The notes under the pieces were generated by a model. The model saw nothing but the letters and a program-made list of their open reading frames with translations, had not been told where the DNA came from and did not search any database. A DNA stretch of 18,333 nucleotides, from NCBI GenBank assembly GCA_002438625.1, contig DJPS01000055.1:42406-60738 (forward strand), given 5' to 3'. The stretch is from Christensenella sp. UBA6406. Its GTDB lineage: Bacteria > Bacillota > Clostridia > Christensenellales > UBA1242. Positions 1 through 7,240 of this stretch are shown piece after piece. Positions within the stretch are counted from its first letter, which is position 1. Each line of letters starts with the position of its first letter. Made by a program: the position numbers and the translations under genes.

Positions 1-1
1 A

Positions 2-445
2 GTTAAAGTTAAGCACATTACAGATGCAAGGCTTGATGAGATTGAAAGTTATTTTAAGAGCAATAAAATTGCAGATTATACAAAAACATTTGATGACAAG
101 TTTAGACAAGAATTGATTTCTCAGTTGGATGAAAGAATAGAAAATGTTGATAATATTTTATCTAATTGGCTTTCATTTATATTTGAAGAAGATAGAGATT
201 TAGGCAATTTTACATTAGATGATTTTAATGAATTTTGCGATAAATATGGCTATCCTTTGCAAATAAACGAACCTATCACCGCTGACAAACTTGGCGATAT
301 GTATGTTAAACTGATAAAATACAAGCACAATTTGGTTGACGCAAAAGATGAATTAAAGAAAGGTGCGGATATAGAAACATTATATAATGACATTTATGAA
401 GTTTACGGATATGCTAAAAAATGGCTTTACGAAGCGGAAAGATAG
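2..445 (+). CDS. Hypothetical protein, 5' end outside the window
   Basis: The frame is open from base 2 to a TAG at 443-445, so at least 147 residues are encoded and the true start lies left of the window. A TTG at 113 could be read as a start but has no ribosome site, and the frame continues unbroken upstream with similar composition, so I treat it as internal. The product is acidic, Lys/Asp/Glu-rich and predicted mostly helical, with no signal peptide or membrane segment. I recognise no family or catalytic motif. It is the only credible protein gene on the plus strand, and an intrinsic terminator begins 40 bp after its stop, so its transcription unit ends there. Confidence 0.75.
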   Translation, partial: VKVKHITDARLDEIESYFKSNKIADYTKTFDDKFRQELISQLDERIENVDNILSNWLSFIFEEDRDLGNFTLDDFNEFCDKYGYPLQINEPITADKLGDMYVKLIKYKHNLVDAKDELKKGADIETLYNDIYEVYGYAKKWLYEAER

Positions 446-484
446 AATAAATTATTTAATTTTTCAATAAGATTTAAAAGAATT

Positions 485-517
485 TCTAAAAAATTTAAAA
501 TTTTTTAGATTTTTTTT
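485..517 (+). terminator. Intrinsic terminator of the left-end gene
   Basis: A perfect 12-base inverted repeat (485-496 with 498-509, TCTAAAAAATTT and its complement, one base between) is followed directly by eight T residues (510-517). The stem is almost all A/T, but the repeat plus T-run in this position, 40 bp after the stop of the plus-strand gene, is typical of a rho-independent terminator. It separates that gene from the RNA-like region that follows. Confidence 0.8.
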
Positions 518-587
518 AGAATTTGTTAGAATTTTTTATTTCAACTCCGTATATATTATAGTTTCAGGTAGATTGAACTTGAAAAAA

Positions 588-616
588 TTGCATTATATTT
601 AAAATAAAATTAAAAT
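588..616 (+). promoter_or_regulatory. Candidate sigma-A promoter for the noncoding region
   Basis: TTGCAT (588-593) and TAAAAT (611-616) are separated by exactly 17 bp, predicting a transcript start near 623. It lies after the terminator of the upstream gene and just before the first hairpin. In DNA this AT-rich, -10-like words are common, so the call rests on spacing and position. A second, weaker pair overlaps it (TTGAAC at 573-578, TATATT at 594-599, 15 bp spacing). Confidence 0.45.
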
Positions 617-1345
617 TTTATGTTACTCCTACCCTACAATGCATTTTAGAAATAGAATGCTTGGCATAAAGTTTTGGTTTTGTCCCAAAAATATTGTGCA
701 AATTATAAGTTTGACACTGAAACGAAAGTGTGCAATTTTAAATGTTGACCCTTTTGTTGTTTATTGTCTTTTATTTTAAATTGTTGTTGCGAAAAGATTA
801 AATGGCATAACACTTAATCCTCCGTTAAGTTTACGGCACAATAAATGATTAGATGATTGGGTTATGGTTTGGGTGAGCAATCAAATCTAACTACCTTAGC
901 AAAATCTTTGTTCCATTGCTTTGGTAAAGACTTGATTAGTAGCAAACTTACCTGTTCTATACCAAATCAGATAATTACTTTAAATTAAAAATGTAAAATA
1001 AATTTGCTACATTTATTTATTGCACTAGCGGGCTTTACATTACTCCCCATTTGCTATTTGTAGTTATGTAAAGTGGCGATTGTTGAAATACAATCAAAAA
1101 AAGTTTTAGTTTATTAAACTCTTTTACTTTTCCTTTTGATAATCAAAATTTTTTCTCCTATTTATTTTGGTTATGTATTTGTATCCCACAAATAAAATAT
1201 TCACCACATAAAAAATGCATCTAATGTTTGAGTATTTTAAGTTGAAGTTTTTAATAAAACTAAAAAAAGTTATAATTTGATTTTAAAATTGAATTAAAAA
1301 CAAAAGAAAAAATGCATTAAATTATTCTCCTTATAAGTTTACATA

Positions 1346-1379
1346 TGTTACAATCATCCCCCTATTCTTGATTGTAACA
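1346..1379 (+). repeat. 11-bp perfect hairpin with C-rich loop
   Basis: TGTTACAATCA (1346-1356) pairs perfectly with 1369-1379, leaving a 12-base loop that contains five consecutive C (1358-1362). Such loops in Gram-positive small RNAs often contact the GGAGG ribosome site of target messages. It lies about 40 bp before the terminator at 1421-1459, so it would be the main stem of a small RNA ending there. Read on the minus strand the loop is G-rich instead. Confidence 0.75.
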
Positions 1380-1420
1380 ATACTTAAAAAAATATAATAA
1401 TTTAATCAACTCAAAAAAAG

Positions 1421-1459
1421 AAAAGAGAGCAATTTTCTCCATTCCGCTCTCTTTTTTTT
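1421..1459. terminator. Strong bidirectional intrinsic terminator
   Basis: A perfect 10-bp stem (1421-1430 with 1446-1455, AAAAGAGAGC and its complement) carries a 15-base loop. On the plus strand it runs into eight T (1452-1459). On the minus strand it ends in TTTTC followed by seven T. It can therefore end both the plus-strand RNA and the minus-strand rsmE message coming from the right. The plus-strand loop contains TCTCC. Confidence 0.88.
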
Positions 1460-1592
1460 GTTGCCTTAAATTCAATTTAATAAAAAGAAAAATTAAATAT
1501 TTAATTTGAATTTAAAATATTTTATCAATTTGCATTTAATTTTATTTAAATGTTTTACTTTATTTTAAATTAAAATCACCTTGTTAAACTTG

Positions 1593-2321
1593 TTAAATTT
1601 CACCAAGTTTAAATTGTAAAATACTGGCAAGGGCAATGCAAGCCGTTTCTGCACGCAAAATGCGGTTGCCAAGCGATATGATTTGTGCGTTAGCCTGAAC
1701 AATTTTGTTTGCTTCTTCGCTTGAAAAACCGCCTTCACTGCCCACAATCATTGCAACATTTTTTACACCGCTTAAATCAAATGCTGAAAGTTTTTTCTTC
1801 CTTTCATTTTCGTATGCAAAAAAGGCAAAATCATAATTTTTTATTTGCTTTAACATTTCATCAAAACTTATCATATTTTCAATTTCTATAAGTTTTGCCC
1901 TACGGCATTGCTTGCACGCATCTTTTGCTATTTGCAAAAATCTTTCACTTTTGTCGTTTTTAGATTGTTTTGCCGTCATAAACTCGCTTTCAAATGGCAC
2001 AATTTTTTTTACGCCTAACTCTGTGAGTTTGGTGATTAGAAACTCGAACTTATCACTTTTTAAAAGTGGCACAAACACCGTTAAACTGCTTTCGCACTCG
2101 TTTTCACTTTTCTCAATTTTCTCTATCTTTACAACCGTTTCCGCCTTGCTAAATGACACAATTTCACAATATAAAAGCATTCCGTTGTTTGGCAAGCACA
2201 CAATTTTGTCGCCAACTTTTGAACGCAAAACTTTTGATATGTGATTGTGTTCTATTCCATCAATTTTAATCTCTTGCCCAACTTTATAACTTCCGCTTTT
2301 TACAAAAAAATATCTTTCCAT
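1593..2321 (-). CDS. rsmE: 16S rRNA (uracil-1498-N3)-methyltransferase RsmE
   Basis: RsmE uses S-adenosylmethionine to methylate N3 of U1498 of 16S rRNA in the assembled 30S subunit. The 242-residue product has the family's usual length and layout: an N-terminal PUA-like RNA-binding part (about 1-70, with HISKVLR at 27-33), then a SPOUT methyltransferase domain with KLTELGV (98-104), the SAM-binding loop GSEGGFS (194-200) and the trefoil-knot motif SLGNRILRAETA (216-227). All diagnostic motifs are intact. The start is the ATG at 2321, preceded by a purine-rich AAGGGAAGAA ribosome site. It lies 155 bp downstream of the FabG-type gene on the same strand with no obvious terminator between, so the two are probably co-transcribed. 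Its transcript likely ends at 1421-1459. Confidence 0.96.
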   Translation of the reverse strand: MERYFFVKSGSYKVGQEIKIDGIEHNHISKVLRSKVGDKIVCLPNNGMLLYCEIVSFSKAETVVKIEKIEKSENECESSLTVFVPLLKSDKFEFLITKLTELGVKKIVPFESEFMTAKQSKNDKSERFLQIAKDACKQCRRAKLIEIENMISFDEMLKQIKNYDFAFFAYENERKKKLSAFDLSGVKNVAMIVGSEGGFSSEEANKIVQANAQIISLGNRILRAETACIALASILQFKLGEI

Positions 2322-2476
2322 TTCTTCCCTTATTTTAAATTATGATTTTACAATATTTTAAATTGATATGATTATAAAACAATTTAATTTTGTCTTTATA
2401 AATCATTTTTTATATGAATATAAAGCAAATTTTTTCAAATTGATTAAATAAATATTTATTTTAGCAAATTACATTA

Positions 2477-3256
2477 TTAGATAACCATTCCGCCATTAAC
2501 GCTGAAAACTTGACCTGTAATGTAATCACCTGAATGCTGAACCAAAAACGCAACCATTTCTGCAATGTCGCTAGGTTTGCCAATTTTTGAAAGCGGAATT
2601 TCATCTATTAAATATTGCATTGTTTCTTCGCCTAACATTTTCATCATATCTGTGCTTATTGCTCCTGGGGCAATGGCGTTGACTAAAATGCCACTTGGGG
2701 CGACTTCTTTTGCTAACGCTTTTGTCATTCCTATAATGCCCGCTTTTGTTGCACTATAATGCACTTCATAACTGCCACCGACAAGCCCCCACATTGATGA
2801 TATGTTTATAATCTTTCCTATCACGCCACTGCTTTCGCCATTCACAATATCTTCACAATCACTTGCCCTTTTTAGCATTAATTTAACCGCTTCTCTGCTA
2901 CAATAGAAAACGGATGACAAATTGCAATCTAAAATTTCTCGCCACTCACTGTCTGTTACATCTTGAAACGCCTTTGCTATTGATATCCCCGCATTGTTCA
3001 CAAGCACGTCAATTTTTCCATATGCCATTTTAATGTAGTTAAACATTTTTGCAACTTCTTGCGGGTTTGACACATCGCACCCATAAATCTCTGCACTTCC
3101 GCCACAACTTTCTATTTCTTCCACAACATTTACCGCTAAATCTTTATTCACTTTAAAATTAACAATGCAATGATATCCAATGCTTGCAAGTTTTTTTGCT
3201 ATTTCTGCACCTATACCCCTTGAACCGCCCGTTATCAAGGCAATTTTTTTTATCAT
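2477..3256 (-). CDS. fabG: Short-chain dehydrogenase/reductase, FabG type (3-oxoacyl-ACP reductase)
   Basis: This is a classical SDR of 259 residues with the Rossmann NADP(H) motif TGGSRGIG (9-16), CDV (60-62), NNAG (87-90), and the catalytic tetrad N112, S154, Y167 and K171 (YSATK). The C-terminal IAPGAI (195-200) and GQVFSVNGGM are typical of FabG, which reduces 3-oxoacyl-ACP in fatty acid synthesis. It is about 12 residues longer than most FabG proteins; the extra Asp/Glu/Ser/Gly-rich segment (about 131-147) lies just before the catalytic Ser strand. No other fatty-acid genes are in the window, so another SDR substrate remains possible. The start is ATG with AAAAGGA upstream, and the promoter is at 3432-3460. 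Family assignment is firm, exact substrate less so. Confidence 0.9.
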   Translation of the reverse strand: MIKKIALITGGSRGIGAEIAKKLASIGYHCIVNFKVNKDLAVNVVEEIESCGGSAEIYGCDVSNPQEVAKMFNYIKMAYGKIDVLVNNAGISIAKAFQDVTDSEWREILDCNLSSVFYCSREAVKLMLKRASDCEDIVNGESSGVIGKIINISSMWGLVGGSYEVHYSATKAGIIGMTKALAKEVAPSGILVNAIAPGAISTDMMKMLGEETMQYLIDEIPLSKIGKPSDIAEMVAFLVQHSGDYITGQVFSVNGGMVI

Positions 3257-3431
3257 TTCTTTTTCCTTTTCACTTTATAAAATTTTTGCTTATTATTTAG
3301 AATTTTATTTTATTCTTATTTTTATATTTATTTTTATTCGCATTTTTATTTGTTTTCAACTTTAAAAAAATCTAGCAATTAATGTTATCTTTTAAACAAT
3401 AAGTTGCAAGATTAATTTATTTTATAATTCT

Positions 3432-3460
3432 ATTTTATAATGTTCTTCCTAAATTGTCAA
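3432..3460 (-). promoter_or_regulatory. Sigma-A promoter for fabG-rsmE
   Basis: On the minus strand a consensus -35 TTGACA (3460-3455) is followed after exactly 17 bp by TAAAAT (3437-3432). Transcription would start near 3425, leaving a ~170-nt AT-rich leader before the fabG start at 3256. It lies just after the 3' end of the Asn/Gln-rich membrane protein gene, so fabG-rsmE form their own unit. This is the best-matching promoter I found in the window. Confidence 0.7.
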
Positions 3461-3527
3461 GCATTTTAGCAATGCAAAGCACTTAAAAAGAAATTATTTT
3501 AATTAAAAACAGATTGATAGCATTTTA

Positions 3528-4088
3528 TTAAATTAAAATCAGTGCGACAAATGAGATGCCCGTAAAGAACGCATCAACCGTTATGCCCTTTTGTTTAAAG
3601 CCATATTTTATAGATGCAAAAAGAGCAAAAATACTTAAAATGCCAGCCAAAACATAAAGGAAAATGATTAACCCGCTATATGCAATTAAAACCATTCTTA
3701 AAAGTTTGTGAACCACATCTATAACCAAAGATAAACTGCTTGCCAAAATTGCCATATTGCCCGCATTTATAACCCAATTTCGCTCTTTCTTTTCCTTTGC
3801 CTTTCCTGCATCTTTTTCTACATTAACAAACGGATTTTGCCCATTCTCTGCACCCTTTGTTGCATTTTGGCACACGCCATTTGCGTTGCAATTTTGATTT
3901 GCATTTAAATTTTGATTATAATTTTCATTTTGATTTTGCATTATATTGCTTTTGTTTAAATTTGAATTTTGCCCGCTTGCTTGCCCCAAATTTTGCGAAT
4001 TCAAATCAAATTGTCCGTTTTGATTTTGTGCATTTTGTGCTTGTCCATTTTGCAGTTGATTTGTTTGATTTGCCTTTTTTCTTGCCAT
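3528..4088 (-). CDS. Asn/Gln-rich membrane protein of unknown function
   Basis: The product has 186 residues. Residues 1-70 are about half Asn or Gln (37 of 70), in QN/NxN runs resembling prion-like low-complexity domains. A short basic linker follows (92-104, KDAGKAKEKKERN). Residues about 106-124, 132-160 and 172-186 are hydrophobic and look like three or four membrane helices, and the protein ends within the last one. The soluble N-terminus would probably lie in the cytoplasm, since the basic linker precedes the first helix. I recognise no family. The start is ATG with AAGGAG 12 bases upstream. It stands between the small helical protein gene and the fabG promoter, on the same strand. The low-complexity tract may be a product of hexanucleotide expansion rather than a functional domain. 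Confidence 0.8.
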   Translation of the reverse strand: MARKKANQTNQLQNGQAQNAQNQNGQFDLNSQNLGQASGQNSNLNKSNIMQNQNENYNQNLNANQNCNANGVCQNATKGAENGQNPFVNVEKDAGKAKEKKERNWVINAGNMAILASSLSLVIDVVHKLLRMVLIAYSGLIIFLYVLAGILSIFALFASIKYGFKQKGITVDAFFTGISFVALILI

Positions 4089-4249
4089 AAATTTTAACCG
4101 CTCCTTTTTTCTATTTTCAATTTAGGTTACCCAAAAAACGGAAAATTATGTAATTAAAAGACAAAAAGCAAGAAATTTAATTTAAATCACATTATATTTA
4201 AATTATTTCAACCCTTATCTTTCCTTATCTTTTTAAATATTTTTACTTT

Positions 4250-4726
4250 TTAATTTAAACCAAGCAATACAGTTAATTTCTCGTTGCTTTGTTCTTTTAT
4301 TCTCTCTTCAAAATAGCATTTACCCGTTTGGACAGCAACCGCCTCGCCACTTTGCTTATATTCTTCAAGTTTCTTCCAAACTTTTTCAACATACTTATCG
4401 TGTTGTTCTAAAACATACATTCTTGCAACTTTTGGATTTGTAATTTTTGTATTTTTCATAACAAAATTGCTTGCAACCTCAATTAAATCTTCTCTTGGCA
4501 AAAGTTTTTCTTTCCTATAATTATCAACTGCATTATAAAGTTTATCAAAGCAAACAGTTGACCACTGTGAATAATCAATTTTGCCTGTTGTTTCAATTTG
4601 ATGCTTTATCATTTTTTCTTGCCTTTCCATAAACTCTTTGTGCTTTTCAAAAATTTTATTAATGTTATAGCCAAGCTCAATATCTAAAATTTGTAGAACT
4701 GCCTTATCTAATTCAATAAATTTCAT
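4250..4726 (-). CDS. Hypothetical small helical protein
   Basis: This encodes 158 residues, charged (Lys/Glu-rich), predicted largely helical, without signal peptide or membrane segment. I see no conserved motif and do not recognise the family. The start is ATG preceded by AAAGGTAAG. It lies 80 bp downstream of rnj on the same strand with no terminator between, so it may be expressed from the rnj message. A weak promoter-like pair (TTGCAT, 17 bp, TGATAA on the minus strand, about 4792-4764) overlaps that gap. The unbroken frame, ribosome site and ordinary amino-acid composition support a real gene. Confidence 0.75.
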   Translation of the reverse strand: MKFIELDKAVLQILDIELGYNINKIFEKHKEFMERQEKMIKHQIETTGKIDYSQWSTVCFDKLYNAVDNYRKEKLLPREDLIEVASNFVMKNTKITNPKVARMYVLEQHDKYVEKVWKKLEEYKQSGEAVAVQTGKCYFEERIKEQSNEKLTVLLGLN

Positions 4727-4806
4727 TATTATTCTTACCTTTCTTTTCCTATTTTTCTATTTATTTATCATTTAAATTCAATTCAATATGCAAAAATTAA
4801 AATGAA

Positions 4807-7035
4807 TTAAATGATTGTTATAATCATAGGTTTACGATTAACTTTCCTTACAAAGAAGTTTGTTAAAGTCTTTTTAACAGTGTTGCGAAGAACATTCTTT
4901 TCCATAGACTTAACATCAACATTTTCAAGTGCCTCATAAACAATTCGCTTTGCTTCAATGATAAGTTCGCTAGAATCATCGTTATAGATAAATCCCCTTG
5001 TAAAGATATCTGGCAACCTATTCAAATTGCCTGTTGCTTCATCTATATGAAGAAGAACAATCGCTATACCATCACTTGCAAGTTGCAATCTGTCTTTCAA
5101 AACTGCACTTTCAACATCGCCCACTGTCTTTCCATCCACAATTCTAATGCCCGCATAAACATCCTTGCCCTTACGCATTGAATTCTTATTAACTTCCACA
5201 ACCGTTCCAATCTCTGGCACAATAATGTTCTTAGGATTTACACCCATTTTAATTGCAAACTTTTCGTGGTACATTAAATGCTTAACTTCACCGTGCACAG
5301 GCACAAAGAATTTAGGCTTAATCAATTTATGAACAACCGCAAATTCAGTTTGACAAGCGTGCCCTGATGCGTGAACATCGCTTAAATCATCATAAATTAC
5401 ATTTGCCCCTTTTCTCATTAACTCATTTATAATGTTCGTAACAGACTTTTCGTTACCTGGCACAGGAGATGAAGAGAATATAACTGTATCATTCTTTCCT
5501 ATCTCTATACCTTGAAACTCGCCATTCGCCATTCTGTCAAGTGCTGTATGTTCTTGCCCTTGACTGCCTGTTGCAAGAATTAAAACTTCCTTATCCGCCA
5601 TTTTTGGCACTTTCGCCATTTCAACAATTTGATTGTGGTCAAATTTAATTTCGCCAATCTTCATTGCCACTTCCATATTGTTTATCATACTGCGACCAGC
5701 AAAAGCAACCTTTCTGCCATAGTTTTTAGCCAAATTCATAATTTGTTGCACCCTATGAACATTAGATGCAAAGGCAGTTATGATTATTCTATTTTCCCTT
5801 GCTTCTTCAAATATGCTAGCAATCGTTTCGCCCACAACATTTTCGCTTAAAGAGCAACCTGGACGCTCTATGTTAGTGCTTTCACATAACATTAAAAGCA
5901 CACCCTTGTTGCCAAGTTCGCCCATTCTTGCAAGGTCTGTCGTTTCGCCCGCTGTTGGAGTGAAATCTATCTTAAAGTCTCCGCTGTGGAAAACCACGCC
6001 AACTGGGGTTGTGATTGCAAGAGCATAAGCACCTGCGATTGAGTGATTTACGTGGATAAATTCAACTGTAAAGCATCCAATTTTAACTGTTTGTCTTGGA
6101 TTAACCGCAACGCCTTTCATTTTGCATTTTGGAAATTCACGCAATTTGTTTTCAATTAATGCTAAACTTAGTTTGCTTGCATAAACGGGGGCTTTAACTT
6201 CATCTAGGAAATATGGCATACTGCCTATATGGTCCTCGTGGGCGTGCGTTATGCATATGCCCCTAATCTTATCTTTGTTCGCCTTTAAGAAACTCATTTC
6301 AGGTATAACAAGGTCAACGCCTGGCATATTCGCTTCTGCAAAACCCACACCACAGTCAATTACCAAAATATCATCGCCATACATTAAGGCAGTTATGTTG
6401 TTTCCTACATTGCCAACGCCACCAAAGAACATAACCTTTAAATTCTTATTCTTATATGCCCTTGTAGTTAAGTCAATTTTAGCACTTTCGTTCTCTGCCA
6501 AAATACGCTTGTTGCGTGCTTCTAATTGTTGCATTTTAGATTTTTTATTTTCTACTGCATTTGATTTATCATTAATGGCTCTTTCTTCGCTTGCATTTCC
6601 GTTTATGGCATCGCCTTTCTTGCCACCTTTTTTGTTGTTGCCACCCTTTTTGCTAATTTGATTAGATTTTTTATTTTTATTTAAATTTGCATTTACTTTT
6701 TCATTTCCATTTTCACTTAACTTTGCTTCTGTATCATTTTTATTTGCATCATTAGATGATTTATTTTCATTTCTATTTTTAAAGCGGGCTTGTCCACCCT
6801 TTGCAGTCCTTTCACTCTTTTGCTTTTCCGCTTTCTTTTCAAACTCTTTTTCAACCATTTCGTTGCTGTTTTCATCTAAAACATAACGCACAACTTTGCT
6901 CTTTTTATGTTGTTTTTCTGGCATTTTAGCGTCTGTTTTGTTTTGATTTTCGTTTATATTATTTTCATTTTGATTAGCATTTTCATTTACATTTATAGTT
7001 TGATTGCTAACCGACTTCATTTCGTTTTCTTCCAT
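4807..7035 (-). CDS. rnj: Ribonuclease J with long disordered N-terminal extension
   Basis: RNase J is a zinc-dependent metallo-beta-lactamase/beta-CASP nuclease with 5'-3' exonuclease and endonuclease activity in mRNA decay and rRNA maturation. The 742-residue product carries HAHEDH (264-269), HVNHSIAGA (328-336, ligand H331), HSGDFKID (350-357, ligand D353), the beta-CASP HASGH (555-559) and VPVHGE (580 region, H581), and a C-terminal dimerisation domain. All metal ligands are present. The core begins near residue 198; ordinary RNase J proteins are about 555 residues, so ~195 residues are extra. Residues 1-35 are Asn-rich, 40-165 Lys/Asn-rich with Gly-Lys repeats. No separate frame or start separates the extension from the core. 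The start is ATG with AAGGAG five bases upstream. It lies at the border between the phage module and the housekeeping genes. Confidence 0.96.
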   Translation of the reverse strand: MEENEMKSVSNQTINVNENANQNENNINENQNKTDAKMPEKQHKKSKVVRYVLDENSNEMVEKEFEKKAEKQKSERTAKGGQARFKNRNENKSSNDANKNDTEAKLSENGNEKVNANLNKNKKSNQISKKGGNNKKGGKKGDAINGNASEERAINDKSNAVENKKSKMQQLEARNKRILAENESAKIDLTTRAYKNKNLKVMFFGGVGNVGNNITALMYGDDILVIDCGVGFAEANMPGVDLVIPEMSFLKANKDKIRGICITHAHEDHIGSMPYFLDEVKAPVYASKLSLALIENKLREFPKCKMKGVAVNPRQTVKIGCFTVEFIHVNHSIAGAYALAITTPVGVVFHSGDFKIDFTPTAGETTDLARMGELGNKGVLLMLCESTNIERPGCSLSENVVGETIASIFEEARENRIIITAFASNVHRVQQIMNLAKNYGRKVAFAGRSMINNMEVAMKIGEIKFDHNQIVEMAKVPKMADKEVLILATGSQGQEHTALDRMANGEFQGIEIGKNDTVIFSSSPVPGNEKSVTNIINELMRKGANVIYDDLSDVHASGHACQTEFAVVHKLIKPKFFVPVHGEVKHLMYHEKFAIKMGVNPKNIIVPEIGTVVEVNKNSMRKGKDVYAGIRIVDGKTVGDVESAVLKDRLQLASDGIAIVLLHIDEATGNLNRLPDIFTRGFIYNDDSSELIIEAKRIVYEALENVDVKSMEKNVLRNTVKKTLTNFFVRKVNRKPMIITII

Positions 7036-7201
7036 TCTTTCTCCTTATCTTTTTATTATATTTTTCGTTTATTTTTTCTTTTATCTTTTTAAATGAATTT
7101 AATCATATTTAATTAATTTGAATTTATTTTATCAATTTAATTTTTTATGTGATTTTATTCTTTTTTATATTTAATATTTGAAAAATTTAGGACACAATAT
7201 T

Positions 7202-7240
7202 CTTGCTTAACCCATTGCAATTAAACCAAATTTAAGCAAG
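7202..7240. repeat. 9-bp inverted repeat upstream of rnj
   Basis: CTTGCTTAA (7202-7210) and its exact complement (7232-7240) are separated by 21 bases, about 165 bp before the rnj start. It could be an operator, a leader hairpin or a weak terminator; there is no T-run directly after it on the minus strand. Apart from this and the hairpin at 7476-7507, the 575-bp spacer 7036-7610 is A/T-rich and shows no gene or RNA signature. Confidence 0.5.

Larger units (their letters stand above)
623..1459 (+). ncRNA. Candidate large structured noncoding RNA (or two RNAs)
   Basis: There is no credible protein gene over 1.1 kb, but many helices can be drawn by eye. They are: 641-648/653-660 with a GAAA loop and a U.G wobble that becomes a C-A mismatch on the other strand; 672-677/685-690; 714-718/727-731; 812-817/825-830; 849-859/878-890 (two-base bulge); 892-902/916-926 (U-U internal loop); 939-946/1003-1010, a long-range helix enclosing 948-954/968-974; 1033-1040/1066-1073; 1078-1083/1090-1095; 1346-1356/1369-1379. 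It starts after a promoter-like site and ends at a strong terminator. A weaker hairpin with T-runs at 1099-1125 could end a first RNA of about 500 nt, leaving a second small RNA from about 1283 (TATAAT at 1271-1276, no clear -35) to 1459. I see no signatures of tmRNA, RNase P, SRP or 6S RNA. Family unknown; large ornate RNAs such as ROOL or GOLLD are comparisons to test, not identifications. Confidence 0.55.

Noticed and set aside
113..445. Complete 110-codon gene starting at TTG 113
   Set aside because: The frame is open back to base 2 with the same composition and there is no ribosome site before the TTG, so the gene continues to the left of the window.
800..1330. Several very short minus-strand frames behind strong ribosome-like sites (for example AAGGAG then ATG at 1317 for seven codons, GGAGG then a ten-codon frame near 800)
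   Set aside because: The G-rich 'sites' are the complements of C-rich loops in plus-strand hairpins, the frames are 1-10 codons, and the strand-specific GAAA loop and G.U pair favour the plus strand. A leader peptide is not excluded, but no minus-strand gene follows.
623..1459. tmRNA, RNase P RNA, SRP RNA, 6S RNA, group I or II intron, T-box or tRNA in the noncoding region
   Set aside because: None of the sequence signatures I know for these (T-arm GGTTCGAATCC type, GAGGAAAGTCC, GGAAGCAGCC, domain V, T-box GGTGG..CCGCG) is present on either strand.
6251..6661. 136-codon plus-strand open frame opposite rnj, and other long plus-strand frames such as 1912-2244
   Set aside because: They lie wholly antisense to strongly conserved genes, lack ribosome sites and have a Phe/Ser/Leu-rich composition expected from the complement of Lys/Glu-rich coding sequence.
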